Shown piece by piece: positions 21,008-26,313 of a stretch of 64,000 nucleotides of DNA (position 1 is the first letter of the stretch; each line of letters starts with the position of its first letter). The stretch is from Mesocentrotus franciscanus (taxonomy: Eukaryota; Echinodermata; Echinoidea; Camarodonta; Strongylocentrotidae): NCBI GenBank assembly GCA_037976565.1, contig CP137668.1, positions 30,085,373 through 30,149,372 on the forward strand. The letters are read 5' to 3'. Made by a program: the position numbers and the translations under genes. The notes below the pieces were generated by a model. The model ran no database searches. It had not been told where the DNA came from and saw only the letters and a program-made list of their open reading frames with translations.

Positions 21008-21970
21008 GTAGTTTTAATACTACTACAACTACCACTTCTACTACTACTTTATGTACTGCTCTTACTACTACTGCTGCTACCATACTGCTACTGCTACTAC
21101 TACTACTGCTACTGCTAGCAGTAGTGGTAGCAGTAGTAGTAGTACCAGCACTTTACCATCGTGCCACAACTGCTATACTGCTACACTACTACTACTAATA
21201 CTACTACTACTACTACTGCTGCCGCCAACTATACTGCTACAACCATACTACTACACTACTACACACCGCTACTCTACCACTGCTGCTACTACTACTACTA
21301 CCACTGCTACTACTACCATACTACTTCTTATACTCCTACTACTGCCACTACTACTACTGCCGCTACTACTACTACTAAATATACTTCTACTACTACTACT
21401 ACTACCGTACTACTTCTACCACCACTACTGATAGTACTTCTCCTACTCTTCCTCCTTCTACTTCTACTGCTGCTACTACTACTACTACTAATACTAATAT
21501 TTCTACTACTCCTACTACTACAACTATATTTCTACACTACTACTACTACTCCCAGATTGCGTGAGAATGCATATGTGCTTCACCAAAGACTCATTAAGAT
21601 ATCCTGGGGCTATAAGATGAAGTCAGTAAATGTCAGAGTATTTCTTAGTTCGGGTTATCAATCTTGCCGTAGAGTTCTAGATTGCTTGGAGTTTAGATAA
21701 ACTAACATAATAAACAGCAAACTATTACAGAAATGGTATTGTTAAAAAACACAAACTTTTACAAATTCTACTTTGCTAAAAAAAATACTAACCGTCATCG
21801 ACAAGATATGCACTTTAAATAATATTGACAACGAGGGGAAGAGTATCCCGTATGTTATACTTACGGGGATCTTGGGCATCTGCTGTAGGTAGGCTTACTA
21901 GAATACAGATCGATGCTACCCATGTTAAAACCCTGAAGGAACGTTCTATATCCATAGCTAATCTTCCCAT
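1..21970 (-). CDS. Multi-HYR hyalin-like secreted protein, 11 exons, 3' end outside window
   Basis: This is the overall gene model. The exons joined give about 2,194 coding bases: a signal peptide, then nine HYR domains, the ninth cut by the window edge. Every junction uses AG/GT sites. All junctions are phase 1 except one phase-0 junction inside the sixth domain, and the joined frame stays open throughout. HYR domains are about 80-85-residue immunoglobulin-like modules first described in sea urchin hyalin and found in extracellular adhesion and matrix proteins. Here they differ strongly from one another, unlike the near-identical repeats of hyalin itself, so 'hyalin-like' is as far as the sequence goes. 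Other modules (EGF, sushi, a membrane anchor) may follow beyond position 1. Further exons could hide in the 9.8 kb first intron, but none was seen. The product should enter the secretory pathway; partners and function are unknown. Confidence 0.85.
121..1102. other. Intron between HYR domains 8 and 9
   Basis: AT-rich intron with no conserved open frame. Its acceptor side contains the (GA)n/(CT)n microsatellite at about 125-161. The small open frames at 270-685 have no HYR signature or splice support. Confidence 0.6.
125..161. repeat. (GA)n microsatellite forming a splice polypyrimidine tract
   Basis: Read on the minus strand this is (CT)n with one ATCT interruption, ending directly in TTTCAG at the acceptor of the partial HYR exon. 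Confidence 0.85.
1103..1351 (-). CDS. HYR domain 8 exon
   Basis: A 249-base exon, phase 1-1; acceptor CATTATTCTAG, donor G|GTGAGT. It reads VDDDVPEFTNCPTSQ, SAVVDWGDITATDNSGT, RLDIGSYDVVYQARDIHGN and ends CRFNVLV. It is a canonical HYR module of 83 codons. The incoming junction makes a GTC (Val) codon. Confidence 0.92.
1352..1769. other. Intron between HYR domains 7 and 8
   Basis: A short AT-rich intron without recognised repeats; nothing coding seen. Confidence 0.6.
1770..2015 (-). CDS. HYR domain 7 exon
   Basis: A 246-base exon, phase 1-1; acceptor TTTTACACAG, donor G|GTATAT. It reads DTEKPVWSMCPMN, LVSWTRPTVSDNSGKD, LFSGGTWPVVYTATDDSGN and ends CEFYITV. All HYR landmarks are present in 82 codons. 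It joins domain 6 through a GAC (Asp) codon. Confidence 0.92.
2257..2337 (+). repeat. Dispersed repeat, left arm of an intronic inverted pair
   Basis: About 80 bp from aatgtcccaag to gattgtaatcgcct. It matches the reverse complement of 4,982-5,072 with few mismatches (shared cores include CTCTGTGCGTTTCTCCATGC and AGTATTACTGTAAATGTATT). The two arms lie in the introns either side of exon 3,226-3,352. The remainder of the intron 2,016-3,225 holds only AT-rich sequence, a short (GA)n at 2,777-2,790 and the AATTC-rich tract below. Confidence 0.8.
2965..3115. repeat. AATTC/TTGAAT-rich low-complexity tract
   Basis: Many overlapping copies of AATTCA and its complement TGAATT occur in both orientations, so the tract can self-pair. 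It lies in the intron just 3' of exon 3,226-3,352. Confidence 0.7.
3226..3352 (-). CDS. HYR domain 6, second half exon
   Basis: A 127-base exon entered in phase 0 and left in phase 1; acceptor CATACTGCAG, donor G|GTGAGT. It reads NTSSHGSMIANMQYDADP, ITVTLTAQDERGN and ends CTFTVDVV. This is the second half of an HYR module (VTLTA-x-D-x-x-GN, C-x-F-T-V). It completes the half domain at 6,311-6,438 across a 2.96 kb intron that holds the 50-bp minisatellite. An intronic inverted-repeat pair flanks this exon (2,257-2,337 and 4,982-5,072). Confidence 0.87.
4982..5072 (-). repeat. Dispersed repeat, right arm of the intronic inverted pair
   Basis: Reverse-complement partner of 2,257-2,337. The minisatellite starts within 10 bp of its end, so it may have seeded or bounded the array. 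Confidence 0.8.
5081..6232. repeat. 50-bp minisatellite, about 23 units, with higher-order structure
   Basis: The unit begins TTCCGACTTGAATGATTTCA, continues with AAATGGAACACAATCCCC, and ends GATCCTACACAC. Variants (TTCAGACTTG, AGAAGGGAACACAATCCC, a GAATTAATTGAAAA insertion) recur in blocks: one block near 5,521 recurs at 5,777 (about 256 bp later) and another repeats about 150 bp apart near 5,210 and 5,365. The right half (5,880-6,230) is the most uniform. Confidence 0.95.
6311..6438 (-). CDS. HYR domain 6, first half exon
   Basis: A 128-base exon entered in phase 1 and left in phase 0; acceptor CTCTCTGTTCAG, donor GTG|GTAAGA. It reads DVAPELTCPDVSQETATG, then VATVTWPDVVIADDYTS and ends SALV. 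It holds the CP and Trp half of an HYR module and no second half. Joined to the exon at 3,226-3,352 it totals 255 bases, exactly one HYR unit. It is too short to stand out as an open frame and was found by reading splice sites. Confidence 0.87.
6439..7745. other. Intron between HYR domains 5 and 6
   Basis: Mostly occupied by the 151-bp tandem element at 6,733-7,631; the flanks are AT-rich with no coding signal. Confidence 0.7.
6733..7631. mobile_element. Nonautonomous element with palindromic end, 151-bp internal tandem repeats and a 3' hairpin
   Basis: The left end is a perfect 20-bp palindrome (TTCGACTGCGCGCAGTCGAA, 6,733-6,752) followed by GATGCCTCCGCC. The right end is a hairpin at 7,602-7,631 (ATGCCTCCGGCTAC, loop TTT, GTAGCGGAGGCAT). 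Between them a unit of about 151 bp recurs (the TCATGACCC/TCGTGACCC landmark is at 7,005, 7,157, 7,308 and 7,459), each with GACCTTTGACC and TTCATTGGCTCTGCAAGAT. GATGCCTCCG near both ends suggests these are element termini. No transposase is present. Element class is not assigned. Confidence 0.7.
7746..8000 (-). CDS. HYR domain 5 exon
   Basis: A 255-base exon, phase 1-1; acceptor CTTCTTTTCAG, donor T|GTACGT. It reads EDADDPMLQCPSN, VVTWPPPNATDNSGG, SPESGATFQAS and VTAADAYGNSFTCTFLVNV. It is a textbook HYR module: acidic linker, CP, W-PP-ATDNSGG, A-x-D-x-x-GN and C-x-F-x-V. The reading frame continues past the donor for some codons before a stop, so the exon end was set by phase and length matching with the next exon. 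Confidence 0.93.
8001..8542. other. Intron between HYR domains 4 and 5
   Basis: AT-rich; 8,060-8,125 and 8,190-8,260 look like weakly similar copies of each other. Nothing coding seen. Confidence 0.5.
8543..8794 (-). CDS. HYR domain 4 exon
   Basis: A 252-base exon, phase 1-1; acceptor ATCTTTTGCAG, donor G|GTTAGT, a slightly weaker donor. It reads VEDNDKPVIVGCPQNFTHWV, PVSWVAPNITDNS, HEPGFMFTVGMDTAVSYVA, TDVVNN and ends CTFTISV. Sequons NFT, NIT and NSS are present. It is a canonical HYR module of 84 codons. Confidence 0.93.
8795..9611. other. Intron between HYR domains 3 and 4
   Basis: Contains poly-G tracts (about 9,003-9,016 and 9,185-9,202) and a LINE reverse-transcriptase C-terminal remnant at 9,231-9,356 on the opposite strand. 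Confidence 0.65.
9231..9356 (+). pseudogene. LINE reverse transcriptase C-terminal remnant
   Basis: Plus-strand frame ending at TGA 9,354-9,356 reads KNLEQHGYFSLSWNRLP followed by INVRLKRFKNRFRN. This matches the usual C-terminal tail of non-LTR ORF2 proteins (W-N-x-LP, then a basic FK segment). Only about 41 codons remain, so it is a 5'-truncated copy. Confidence 0.7.
9612..9869 (-). CDS. HYR domain 3 exon
   Basis: A 258-base exon, phase 1-1; acceptor TTATCCATCAG, donor G|GTGAGT. It reads NADEIAPDVVSCPGD, APVTWNEPVFNDAVSG, ESGSNFTVGSTQVLYSAMDG and ends CMFTVTI. All HYR landmarks are present (acidic linker, CP, W-x-x-P, G-x-x-F-x-x-G, C-x-F-T-V). NFT is a likely N-glycosylation site. A LINE remnant lies in each neighbouring intron, on the opposite strand. 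Confidence 0.92.
9916..10165 (+). mobile_element. LINE 3' end with (ATT)n tail
   Basis: Frame 9,916-10,014 reads RLAARNRLPCELRCSLSV, then ESFKKHLKTYPFTL and a stop. That is the classic ORF2 tail (N-x-LP, SLxxFKxxLKTYxF). A short 3' UTR ends TAGCGCTATAAAAG and runs into (ATT)n at 10,140-10,165, typical of CR1/L2-like elements. Confidence 0.8.
10286..10598. repeat. Inverted plus direct repeat (A, A', A) foldback
   Basis: Arms 10,326-10,391 and 10,431-10,496 are reverse complements over 66 bp with two mismatches and a 39-bp loop. The segment 10,286-10,375 recurs in direct orientation at 10,509-10,598 (offset 223 bp). All three share GGAAACGGAAT and TTTTGGTGAAATTCA. Confidence 0.88.
10963..11202 (-). 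CDS. HYR domain 2 exon
   Basis: A 240-base exon, phase 1-1; acceptor ATCATTAG, donor A|GTATGT. It reads DGSPETTNCPGD, AVTWSAPSATG, YSPGDMFSEGTTKVTYKF, TDNDG and ends KCFFYIKIT. The CP motif, the Trp-x-x-Pro turn and the final Cys-x-Phe-x-Ile strand are all HYR hallmarks. The 80-codon size is typical. It joins domain 1 through a CCT (Pro) codon and domain 3 through ATA (Ile). Confidence 0.88.
11203..11890. other. Intron between HYR domains 1 and 2
   Basis: AT-rich, no repeat family recognised, nothing coding seen. Confidence 0.6.
11891..12103 (-). CDS. HYR domain 1 exon (degenerate, no cysteines)
   Basis: A 213-base exon, phase 1-1, with acceptor TTATTATAG and donor C|GTAAGT. The 71 codons keep the HYR core: a Trp in the first half, DTSGGVTLTSS, then SPGSYFPLGNTSVTVTA and a closing TFTVQV strand. 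It is shorter than the usual 80-85 residues and lacks both hallmark cysteines (the CP near the start and the C-x-F-x-V near the end). Four N-glycosylation sequons are present (NNS, NDT, NTS, NAT). The family assignment rests on this pattern and on the phase-matched neighbours. It is probably a diverged N-terminal HYR module. Confidence 0.8.
12573..12611. repeat. GC-rich hairpin, perfect 11-bp arms
   Basis: GGCGCCCGGTA (12,573-12,583) and TACCGGGCGCC (12,601-12,611) are exact reverse complements with a T-rich 17-bp loop. Further GGCGCCC motifs lie at about 12,554 and 12,646 in an otherwise AT-rich intron. Confidence 0.8.
13167..13450 (+). repeat. 108-bp tandem repeat, three units
   Basis: GACGTTTCATTA begins units at 13,167, 13,274 and 13,383. 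Each then has GAAGACGATTCGTTGTACCG, GACTCTTAA and a CCCCCTCCC...GCGC-GGAGCTTT stretch. A fourth unit lies at about 15,420-15,530. Confidence 0.9.
14036..15415 (+). repeat. 600-680-bp tandem repeat, about 2.3 units
   Basis: Landmarks ACTCC(C/T)AAATAAA at about 14,055, 14,655 and 15,330, and GTTTTCCGTTCCGCTATTTG at 14,317 and 14,959, recur in the same order. Each unit carries a CT-rich microsatellite (14,240-14,280; 14,820-14,930; 15,236-15,252). Open frames here are microsatellite artefacts. Confidence 0.85.
15420..15530 (+). repeat. Detached fourth unit of the 108-bp repeat
   Basis: Contains CCGCGCAAAGCGCGGAAGCT, then TGACGTTTCATTTAATTATTAG and GAAGACGATTCGTTGTACCG, matching the array at 13,167-13,450. 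The two sets bracket the 600-680-bp tandem repeat. Confidence 0.88.
15932..16253. mobile_element. Candidate hAT-like MITE (CAGGGTT ends)
   Basis: The segment begins CAGGGTTTAGACGGG and ends TGCATGAACCCTG, giving short inverted ends CAGGGTT. The interior has repeated GGAAAGTCAGGGAA motifs near both ends. No exact 8-bp target-site duplication is visible (AGTAACCA against TAATCAAT), so the class is tentative. Confidence 0.45.
17370..17490. mobile_element. Degenerate repeat fragment rich in GGGGACAT/ATGTCCCC
   Basis: Repeated, partly self-complementary GGGGACAT and ATGTCCCC motifs occur within 120 bp, ending GATTGACGCCCTTGCATGC. It looks like the eroded end of a DNA element; the class is not determinable. 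The (GA)n tract at 17,726-17,748 is separate. Confidence 0.4.
18495..18882 (+). mobile_element. MITE family M1, copy 1 (AAAGACCAGTTTTGG ends)
   Basis: Starts TAAAGACCAGTTTTGG and ends CATAACTGGTCTTTATCTTTAA, giving inverted ends of about 15 bp. About 390 bp, no coding capacity. The interior has GATATCGCGCACGTGG and TCCCATATACATCTTTCTGT. Close copies lie at 56,576 and 57,281. Confidence 0.85.
19415..19595 (+). mobile_element. SINE-like element with ATT-rich tail
   Basis: It contains CACCTAGGTGAGGTAAATGG and GTACCTGTCAGGAATTAATT, then AAAGCCGGGGTAATAATG and GGCGCTATAGAAATGCC before an ATTATTATT tail. The layout resembles tRNA-derived SINEs with a LINE-type 3' end in marine invertebrates; the family assignment is from memory of that pattern. 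Confidence 0.55.
20187..20330. repeat. Cluster of AACCATGGTT palindromes
   Basis: At least six ACCATGG/CCATGGT palindromic cores lie within 145 bp, with the longer GTAACCATGG and CCATGGTTACC flanks in both orientations. The cluster abuts the (TAC)n tract. Confidence 0.85.
20335..21555. repeat. 1.2 kb imperfect (TAC)n microsatellite
   Basis: Almost entirely TAC/ACT/CTA triplets with TGC, ACA and TTT interruptions. A block with GTACTGCTGCTACAACTATA and TTACAACTACTACTAGTTTT near 20,500-20,600 recurs about 385 bp later, so the tract has internal duplications. The long Thr/Leu/Tyr-rich open frames here are translation artefacts. A second, truncated version begins contig-side at 25,719. Confidence 0.95.
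21865..21970 (-). CDS. Signal-peptide first coding exon of the HYR gene
   Basis: The ATG at 21,970 opens a 35-codon exon plus one base. It reads a short charged N-terminus (MGRLAMDIERSFR), a hydrophobic core (VLTWVASICILVSL) and a likely signal-peptidase region ending PTADA before QDP. The donor is C|GTAAGT, phase 1. Splicing to the acceptor at 12,103 makes a CTG (Leu) codon and keeps the frame. A second in-frame ATG at codon 6 is an alternative start. Exon phase, strand and secretory character fit the HYR exons downstream. No other minus-strand partner was found between, so the link is inferred rather than proven. An almost identical copy lies at 26,208-26,313. Confidence 0.75.
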
Positions 21971-21975
21971 TGCCC

Positions 21976-22348
21976 TGACGTGATACAGGTACACCTAAAT
22001 GTGATCTCTAAAGAATCACGCCCGCCAAATCCTTCCTCGTATTTCGGCTTCAAACGACTTCAAATCGCGATCGATGTCTATGAGATAAACAACCCTATGA
22101 CGCTCTTTACAGAGGAACCAATCCACGTATGAAGGTGTACAGCTGTGATGACAAAGTGACGAAGTGGTTAAACCTCTGATGACGTGGGACCACACCTTAC
22201 ACCCAAATTCGAGAGCTACATACAAGCTTACGGCTTCTAACGCACCAACCTACGCGGCTTTGAGAGTTATTCAGCCATGAAAACACAATAGATTGATATC
22301 ACAAATCATATCGTCACAGTCTTGCAGCTTTTAAAGGCTATGACGTAA
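21976..22348 (-). promoter_or_regulatory. Upstream region of the signal-peptide exon with three TGACGT motifs
   Basis: TGACGTGA (21,976), TGACGTGG (22,180) and TGACGTAA (22,341) lie within 380 bp of the ATG; CRE/ATF half-sites have this core. All three are kept in the second copy. No clear TATA box is at an expected distance. A transcription start is not identifiable, so this is a candidate regulatory region only. Confidence 0.35.
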
Positions 22349-23770
22349 ACAAAAAGGAACTGTTCATTAACAGTATCAAACTACTGGCATAACGGGCGTG
22401 GACCAACCCAGTACCAAAATACCATTTATTATTGATCAGAGGATATATAGATATTTGCACGAAGTAAAACAACTTTATTTTCCAATCCAAGAACAATTTG
22501 ATAAACGCATTCACACACCATAAATGAATGTAATTAATGTTGCATCGTTAGAAATACAGATTACATCCTTATGCACTGCATCAATTTTCGCAAAATATTA
22601 GGAAAGGCTTAGACTATGTTCAGTTATCGATAGGAAGTCATTTGTGAGATGTATCAATCCTTTTATTTAAGCGGGAAGAACATCGACGTTGCAATTTGTA
22701 CTCCCATAATGTTATATACATAATTATCCCAAAATGTAAATTCTGATGTCAAATTTTGTATGATTCCATGTACCCATGTCCGTTCGCTGTGCATTTTAAT
22801 ATTTGTGATTTCCAGTAGTATACAGTTATTCTATGATAGTTTTGGTAATCTAAAAACAATAATCACATCTACTACATAATCAACTGTTCAGAATAACTTC
22901 TAGGCATTTTCTTTCTATATGTAATTGCATCACAAATACTCAACGTCGCCTTTAAAACGCAATTAATAATTCATTTTATTTTCGAAAACAAGTTTAAATC
23001 CAGCACCATAAACATTGGGTAAAAAATGTGAAATTCAATTTTATGGAGGTTGCCATTTGTGCCCTGCTTTCTCCACTTTAACGCAACCCAGCATGCGCAC
23101 ATTGTCATTGTTTGCATGCAAAATCATTCGACGCTATTGAATTCCTGAGGTTTAATAGGGGTACATATTAATATATTTGGTCATAGAATATGCACGATAG
23201 CTTTTTATGGTTGGCAAAATTTACAGCATTTTAGTTTGGTTATGAATAGAATACAGAGGTCTCTGAACAGGCATATCATTCAAAGCTAACGTGTCCACGA
23301 CACACGGAACAAGCCTCGAATTGGAATAGGGCAGATCCAATTTTGTTTGGGTTATATTGTGTACCATAATTAACCTACAAGGTATGATGGAATTATAATG
23401 ATAATTGAAAGCGAATATATCACCATATTTCACACACACATACACTCAACCCACACCCCTCTTTCCTTCGTCAATCACACGTCTCTCCTTTTCTCCCAAC
23501 CTTGATACTTATATTCTTTCTCTTAATATCTGAATACATTATCTTGATATAATTACAGGCAAATGGAAGTTGGACACTTTGAATAGAAAAAGAAATCATA
23601 GTTAAAAATTGTATTGAGGTTGGAAGTGCATTCTTTATTCTTCATCATATTATACTCAATGAAAAAATAGAGCAAACAAGTAAGCAAATGAACAAACAAA
23701 GAAATAGATGACGATACATACAATTATCTAAAAAATAAAGTTATAGTTATAGTAGCCATGGCGTACAGTA

Positions 23771-23868
23771 GCGTAGTGTTGCGTACCCTTTCGCGTACCC
23801 CGGCGTATAGTTACGTAGGCCAGCGTAGTGCCGCGTACGTTCTGCGTAGTCGGTACGCAACACTACGC
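23771..23868. repeat. Perfect 17-bp inverted repeat in a GCGTA-rich patch
   Basis: GCGTAGTGTTGCGTACC (23,771-23,787) and its exact reverse complement (23,852-23,868) enclose 64 bp that is also rich in GCGTA. Downstream CGGCCCGGTGTGAAAGCCC looks like a DNA-transposon terminus. The same structure lies at about 28,201-28,298. Confidence 0.85.
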
Positions 23869-24434
23869 AACTCTACGCACGGCCCGGTGTGAAAGCCCTT
23901 TTAGGGTCTTTGATACGCCTTGTGAGAATGTCAATGCCAATTCAAATGAACATTCCAATTATTGCATTGAATTCGATTACGCATTGAATTCAGTGACGCA
24001 CTTAACTCTAATTTAACGGCTTGATTGAAGAAGGTAAATAAGGCGATCCAAATGACGCATCTTGTGCAACGGGCTCAAAGACAAACTTGATTTCTGGTAA
24101 ATATAGACAATTATTCTCACAGAATCCACCGAAACTTACACTGAATGTTTAAGATTACACATAAATGACATGTGCCAAACAATTTTGGTAGAAAACGTAG
24201 TGACTGAGTAATGAGCATAGAAAGATAAGGAAACCCGGGTAAGTAGGCCCGACATCATGTGCTTAACACAGGTCACTAAGTGCAAATGGAAGTTGTGATT
24301 TTTTATCGAAGATGATGCCCAGTAAGTTTTTGTGAGTTTTCTTTTATTTCACTGGTTCAAACAACCAATCTACTGCAGGATAAACAATCCAAATCATAGC
24401 AATTCTCTCTTAAAATACGATTCCCATTATACAT

Positions 24435-24573
24435 GGGCCCCGTCTTATAAAGAGTTGGGATTAATATCAATCGTAACGATGTAAATAAGAGATAGGGTAT
24501 TGAAAACTTGCGATTGATTTGAGGACTTAGGCCTAGGGGGCTGCAGGGGGGAGCTCTTTATAAGACAGGGCCC
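24435..24573. mobile_element. Short MITE with GGGCCC...TCTTATAAAGAG ends
   Basis: Left end GGGCCCCGTCTTATAAAGAG; the right end is its near reverse complement, GCTCTTTATAAGACAGGGCCC read on the plus strand from 24,553. About 139 bp with no coding capacity. The duplicate copy is at 28,863-29,001. Confidence 0.85.
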
Positions 24574-25218
24574 ATAGCTCAAGATTAGCTTTAAGGTAAA
24601 TAGCAAAAAGATCATATCAAATAAGCAATATCCTTTCTGGGTTTATCAAAATATGTCAGAATTTGCTTTGAATACATGTACATGTACATAAATATGGGCT
24701 TATTATGTTATTCGTCTGTACAAATGTTTTCTCGCATTAATTGTTGCTTTATTAATACAATCGTGCAATTTTTAAAAACATCATAATACATCTTTAGTAA
24801 CGAAATACCCTGGTTCTGAAATAGCAGCCCACAGAGCAATTTCTTTTATCACCGACACTGAAAAACACGGAAGCAAAGGAATACTGCTAACATATTTTCG
24901 TCTATTGAATTAACGCCTGTTTGATCCTCGTATTTCCCCTCAGTCCGATATATAAATTGATTTTAAACAAGTTTATTCTTCTCGGATGTAGCACACCCAA
25001 GTTCTGTGCAAGCAGAATTTATATAAGCTTTTGTGCATTTTTCAATTGACTAAATTCCTGAGGTTTGGCATTCTTCCAATTTCATATTACCACCGCGGAG
25101 TAGGCACAAAGGCTTCACAATTATGATCGGCAAATTTACAGCCGTTTCCATTAAAAGCGAAGTGATTATGAATTGAATGCATCGCGTTTTTTTCTTCTCT
25201 TCTGATACATCCTTGTAT

Positions 25219-25718
25219 NNNNNNNNNNNNNNNNNNNNNNNNNNNNNNNNNNNNNNNNNNNNNNNNNNNNNNNNNNNNNNNNNNNNNNNNNNNNNNNNNN
25301 NNNNNNNNNNNNNNNNNNNNNNNNNNNNNNNNNNNNNNNNNNNNNNNNNNNNNNNNNNNNNNNNNNNNNNNNNNNNNNNNNNNNNNNNNNNNNNNNNNNN
25401 NNNNNNNNNNNNNNNNNNNNNNNNNNNNNNNNNNNNNNNNNNNNNNNNNNNNNNNNNNNNNNNNNNNNNNNNNNNNNNNNNNNNNNNNNNNNNNNNNNNN
25501 NNNNNNNNNNNNNNNNNNNNNNNNNNNNNNNNNNNNNNNNNNNNNNNNNNNNNNNNNNNNNNNNNNNNNNNNNNNNNNNNNNNNNNNNNNNNNNNNNNNN
25601 NNNNNNNNNNNNNNNNNNNNNNNNNNNNNNNNNNNNNNNNNNNNNNNNNNNNNNNNNNNNNNNNNNNNNNNNNNNNNNNNNNNNNNNNNNNNNNNNNNNN
25701 NNNNNNNNNNNNNNNNNN
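25219..25718. other. Assembly gap, 500 N
   Basis: Exactly 500 N, the same as the second gap, so this is a fixed-size scaffolding gap and not a measured length. Confidence 0.97.
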
Positions 25719-25803
25719 TACTACTACTACTACTACTACTACCGTACTACTTCTACCACCACTACTGATAGTACTTCTACTCTTCCTCCTCCTACTACTA
25801 CTG

Positions 25804-25839
<36 letters not shown>

Positions 25840-26207
25840 TTTTTACTACTCCTACTACTACAACTATATTTCTACACTACTACTACTACTCCCAGATTGC
25901 GTGAGAATGCATATGTGCTTTACCAAAGACTCATTAAGATATTCTGGGGCTATAAGATGAAGTCAGTAAATGTCAGAGTATTTCTTAGTTTGGGTTATCA
26001 ATCTTGCCGTAGAGTTCTAGATTGCTTGGAGTTTAGCGGAGAAACTAAAATAATAAACAGCAAACTATTACAGAAATGGTATTGTTAAAAAACACAAACT
26101 TTTACAAATTCTACTTTGCTAAAAAAAATACTAACCTTCATCGACAAGATATGCATTTTAAATAACATTGACAACGAGGGGAAGAGTATCCCGTATGTTA
26201 TACTTAC

Positions 26208-26313
26208 GGGGATCTTGGGCATCTGCTGTAGGTAGGCTTACTAGAATACAGATCGATGCTACCCATGTTAAAACCCTAAATGAACGTTCTATATCCATAG
26301 CTAATCTTCCCAT
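26208..26313 (-). CDS. Second copy of the HYR-gene signal-peptide exon
   Basis: The 106-base exon repeats 21,865-21,970 with the same ATG, hydrophobic core, ADAQDP end and C|GTAAGT donor; the visible differences (CCTTC to CATTT around codons 11-12) are synonymous. No HYR exon lies between it and the gap. It is probably the other allele of the same exon, placed in tandem by the assembly, rather than a second gene. If the duplication were real it could be an alternative first exon. Confidence 0.6.

Larger units (their letters stand above)
12104..21864. other. First intron of the HYR gene (9.8 kb), repeat-filled
   Basis: Between the signal-peptide exon and HYR domain 1. Besides the repeats listed separately, the stretches 12,750-13,050, 13,450-14,030, 16,260-17,300, 17,800-18,480 and 19,600-20,180 are AT-rich with scattered small open frames; no exon with convincing splice sites and HYR content was found there. 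A first intron this long is a usual place for enhancers, but none can be identified by eye. Confidence 0.55.
21387..25218. repeat. Duplicated block A, left copy (ends at gap)
   Basis: About 3.83 kb nearly identical to 25,719-29,647, with scattered single-base and homopolymer differences. It ends exactly at the N block, at the base where the right copy continues uniquely (CCTTGTAT then GGCTGTC). It holds the tail of the (TAC)n tract, the signal-peptide exon and about 3.2 kb of upstream sequence. Confidence 0.95.
22349..25218. other. Noncoding sequence upstream of the HYR gene
   Basis: AT-rich, with the inverted repeat at 23,771-23,868 and the MITE at 24,435-24,573. Small open frames here recur in the duplicate but have no recognisable domain or splice context. 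Confidence 0.55.

Noticed and set aside
20302..21700. Long Thr/Leu/Tyr-rich open frames
   Set aside because: They are translations of the (TAC)n microsatellite in several frames at once, without any domain, start context or splice support.
25177..26088. 303-residue frame crossing the first gap
   Set aside because: Mostly unknown residues from N, flanked by microsatellite translation.
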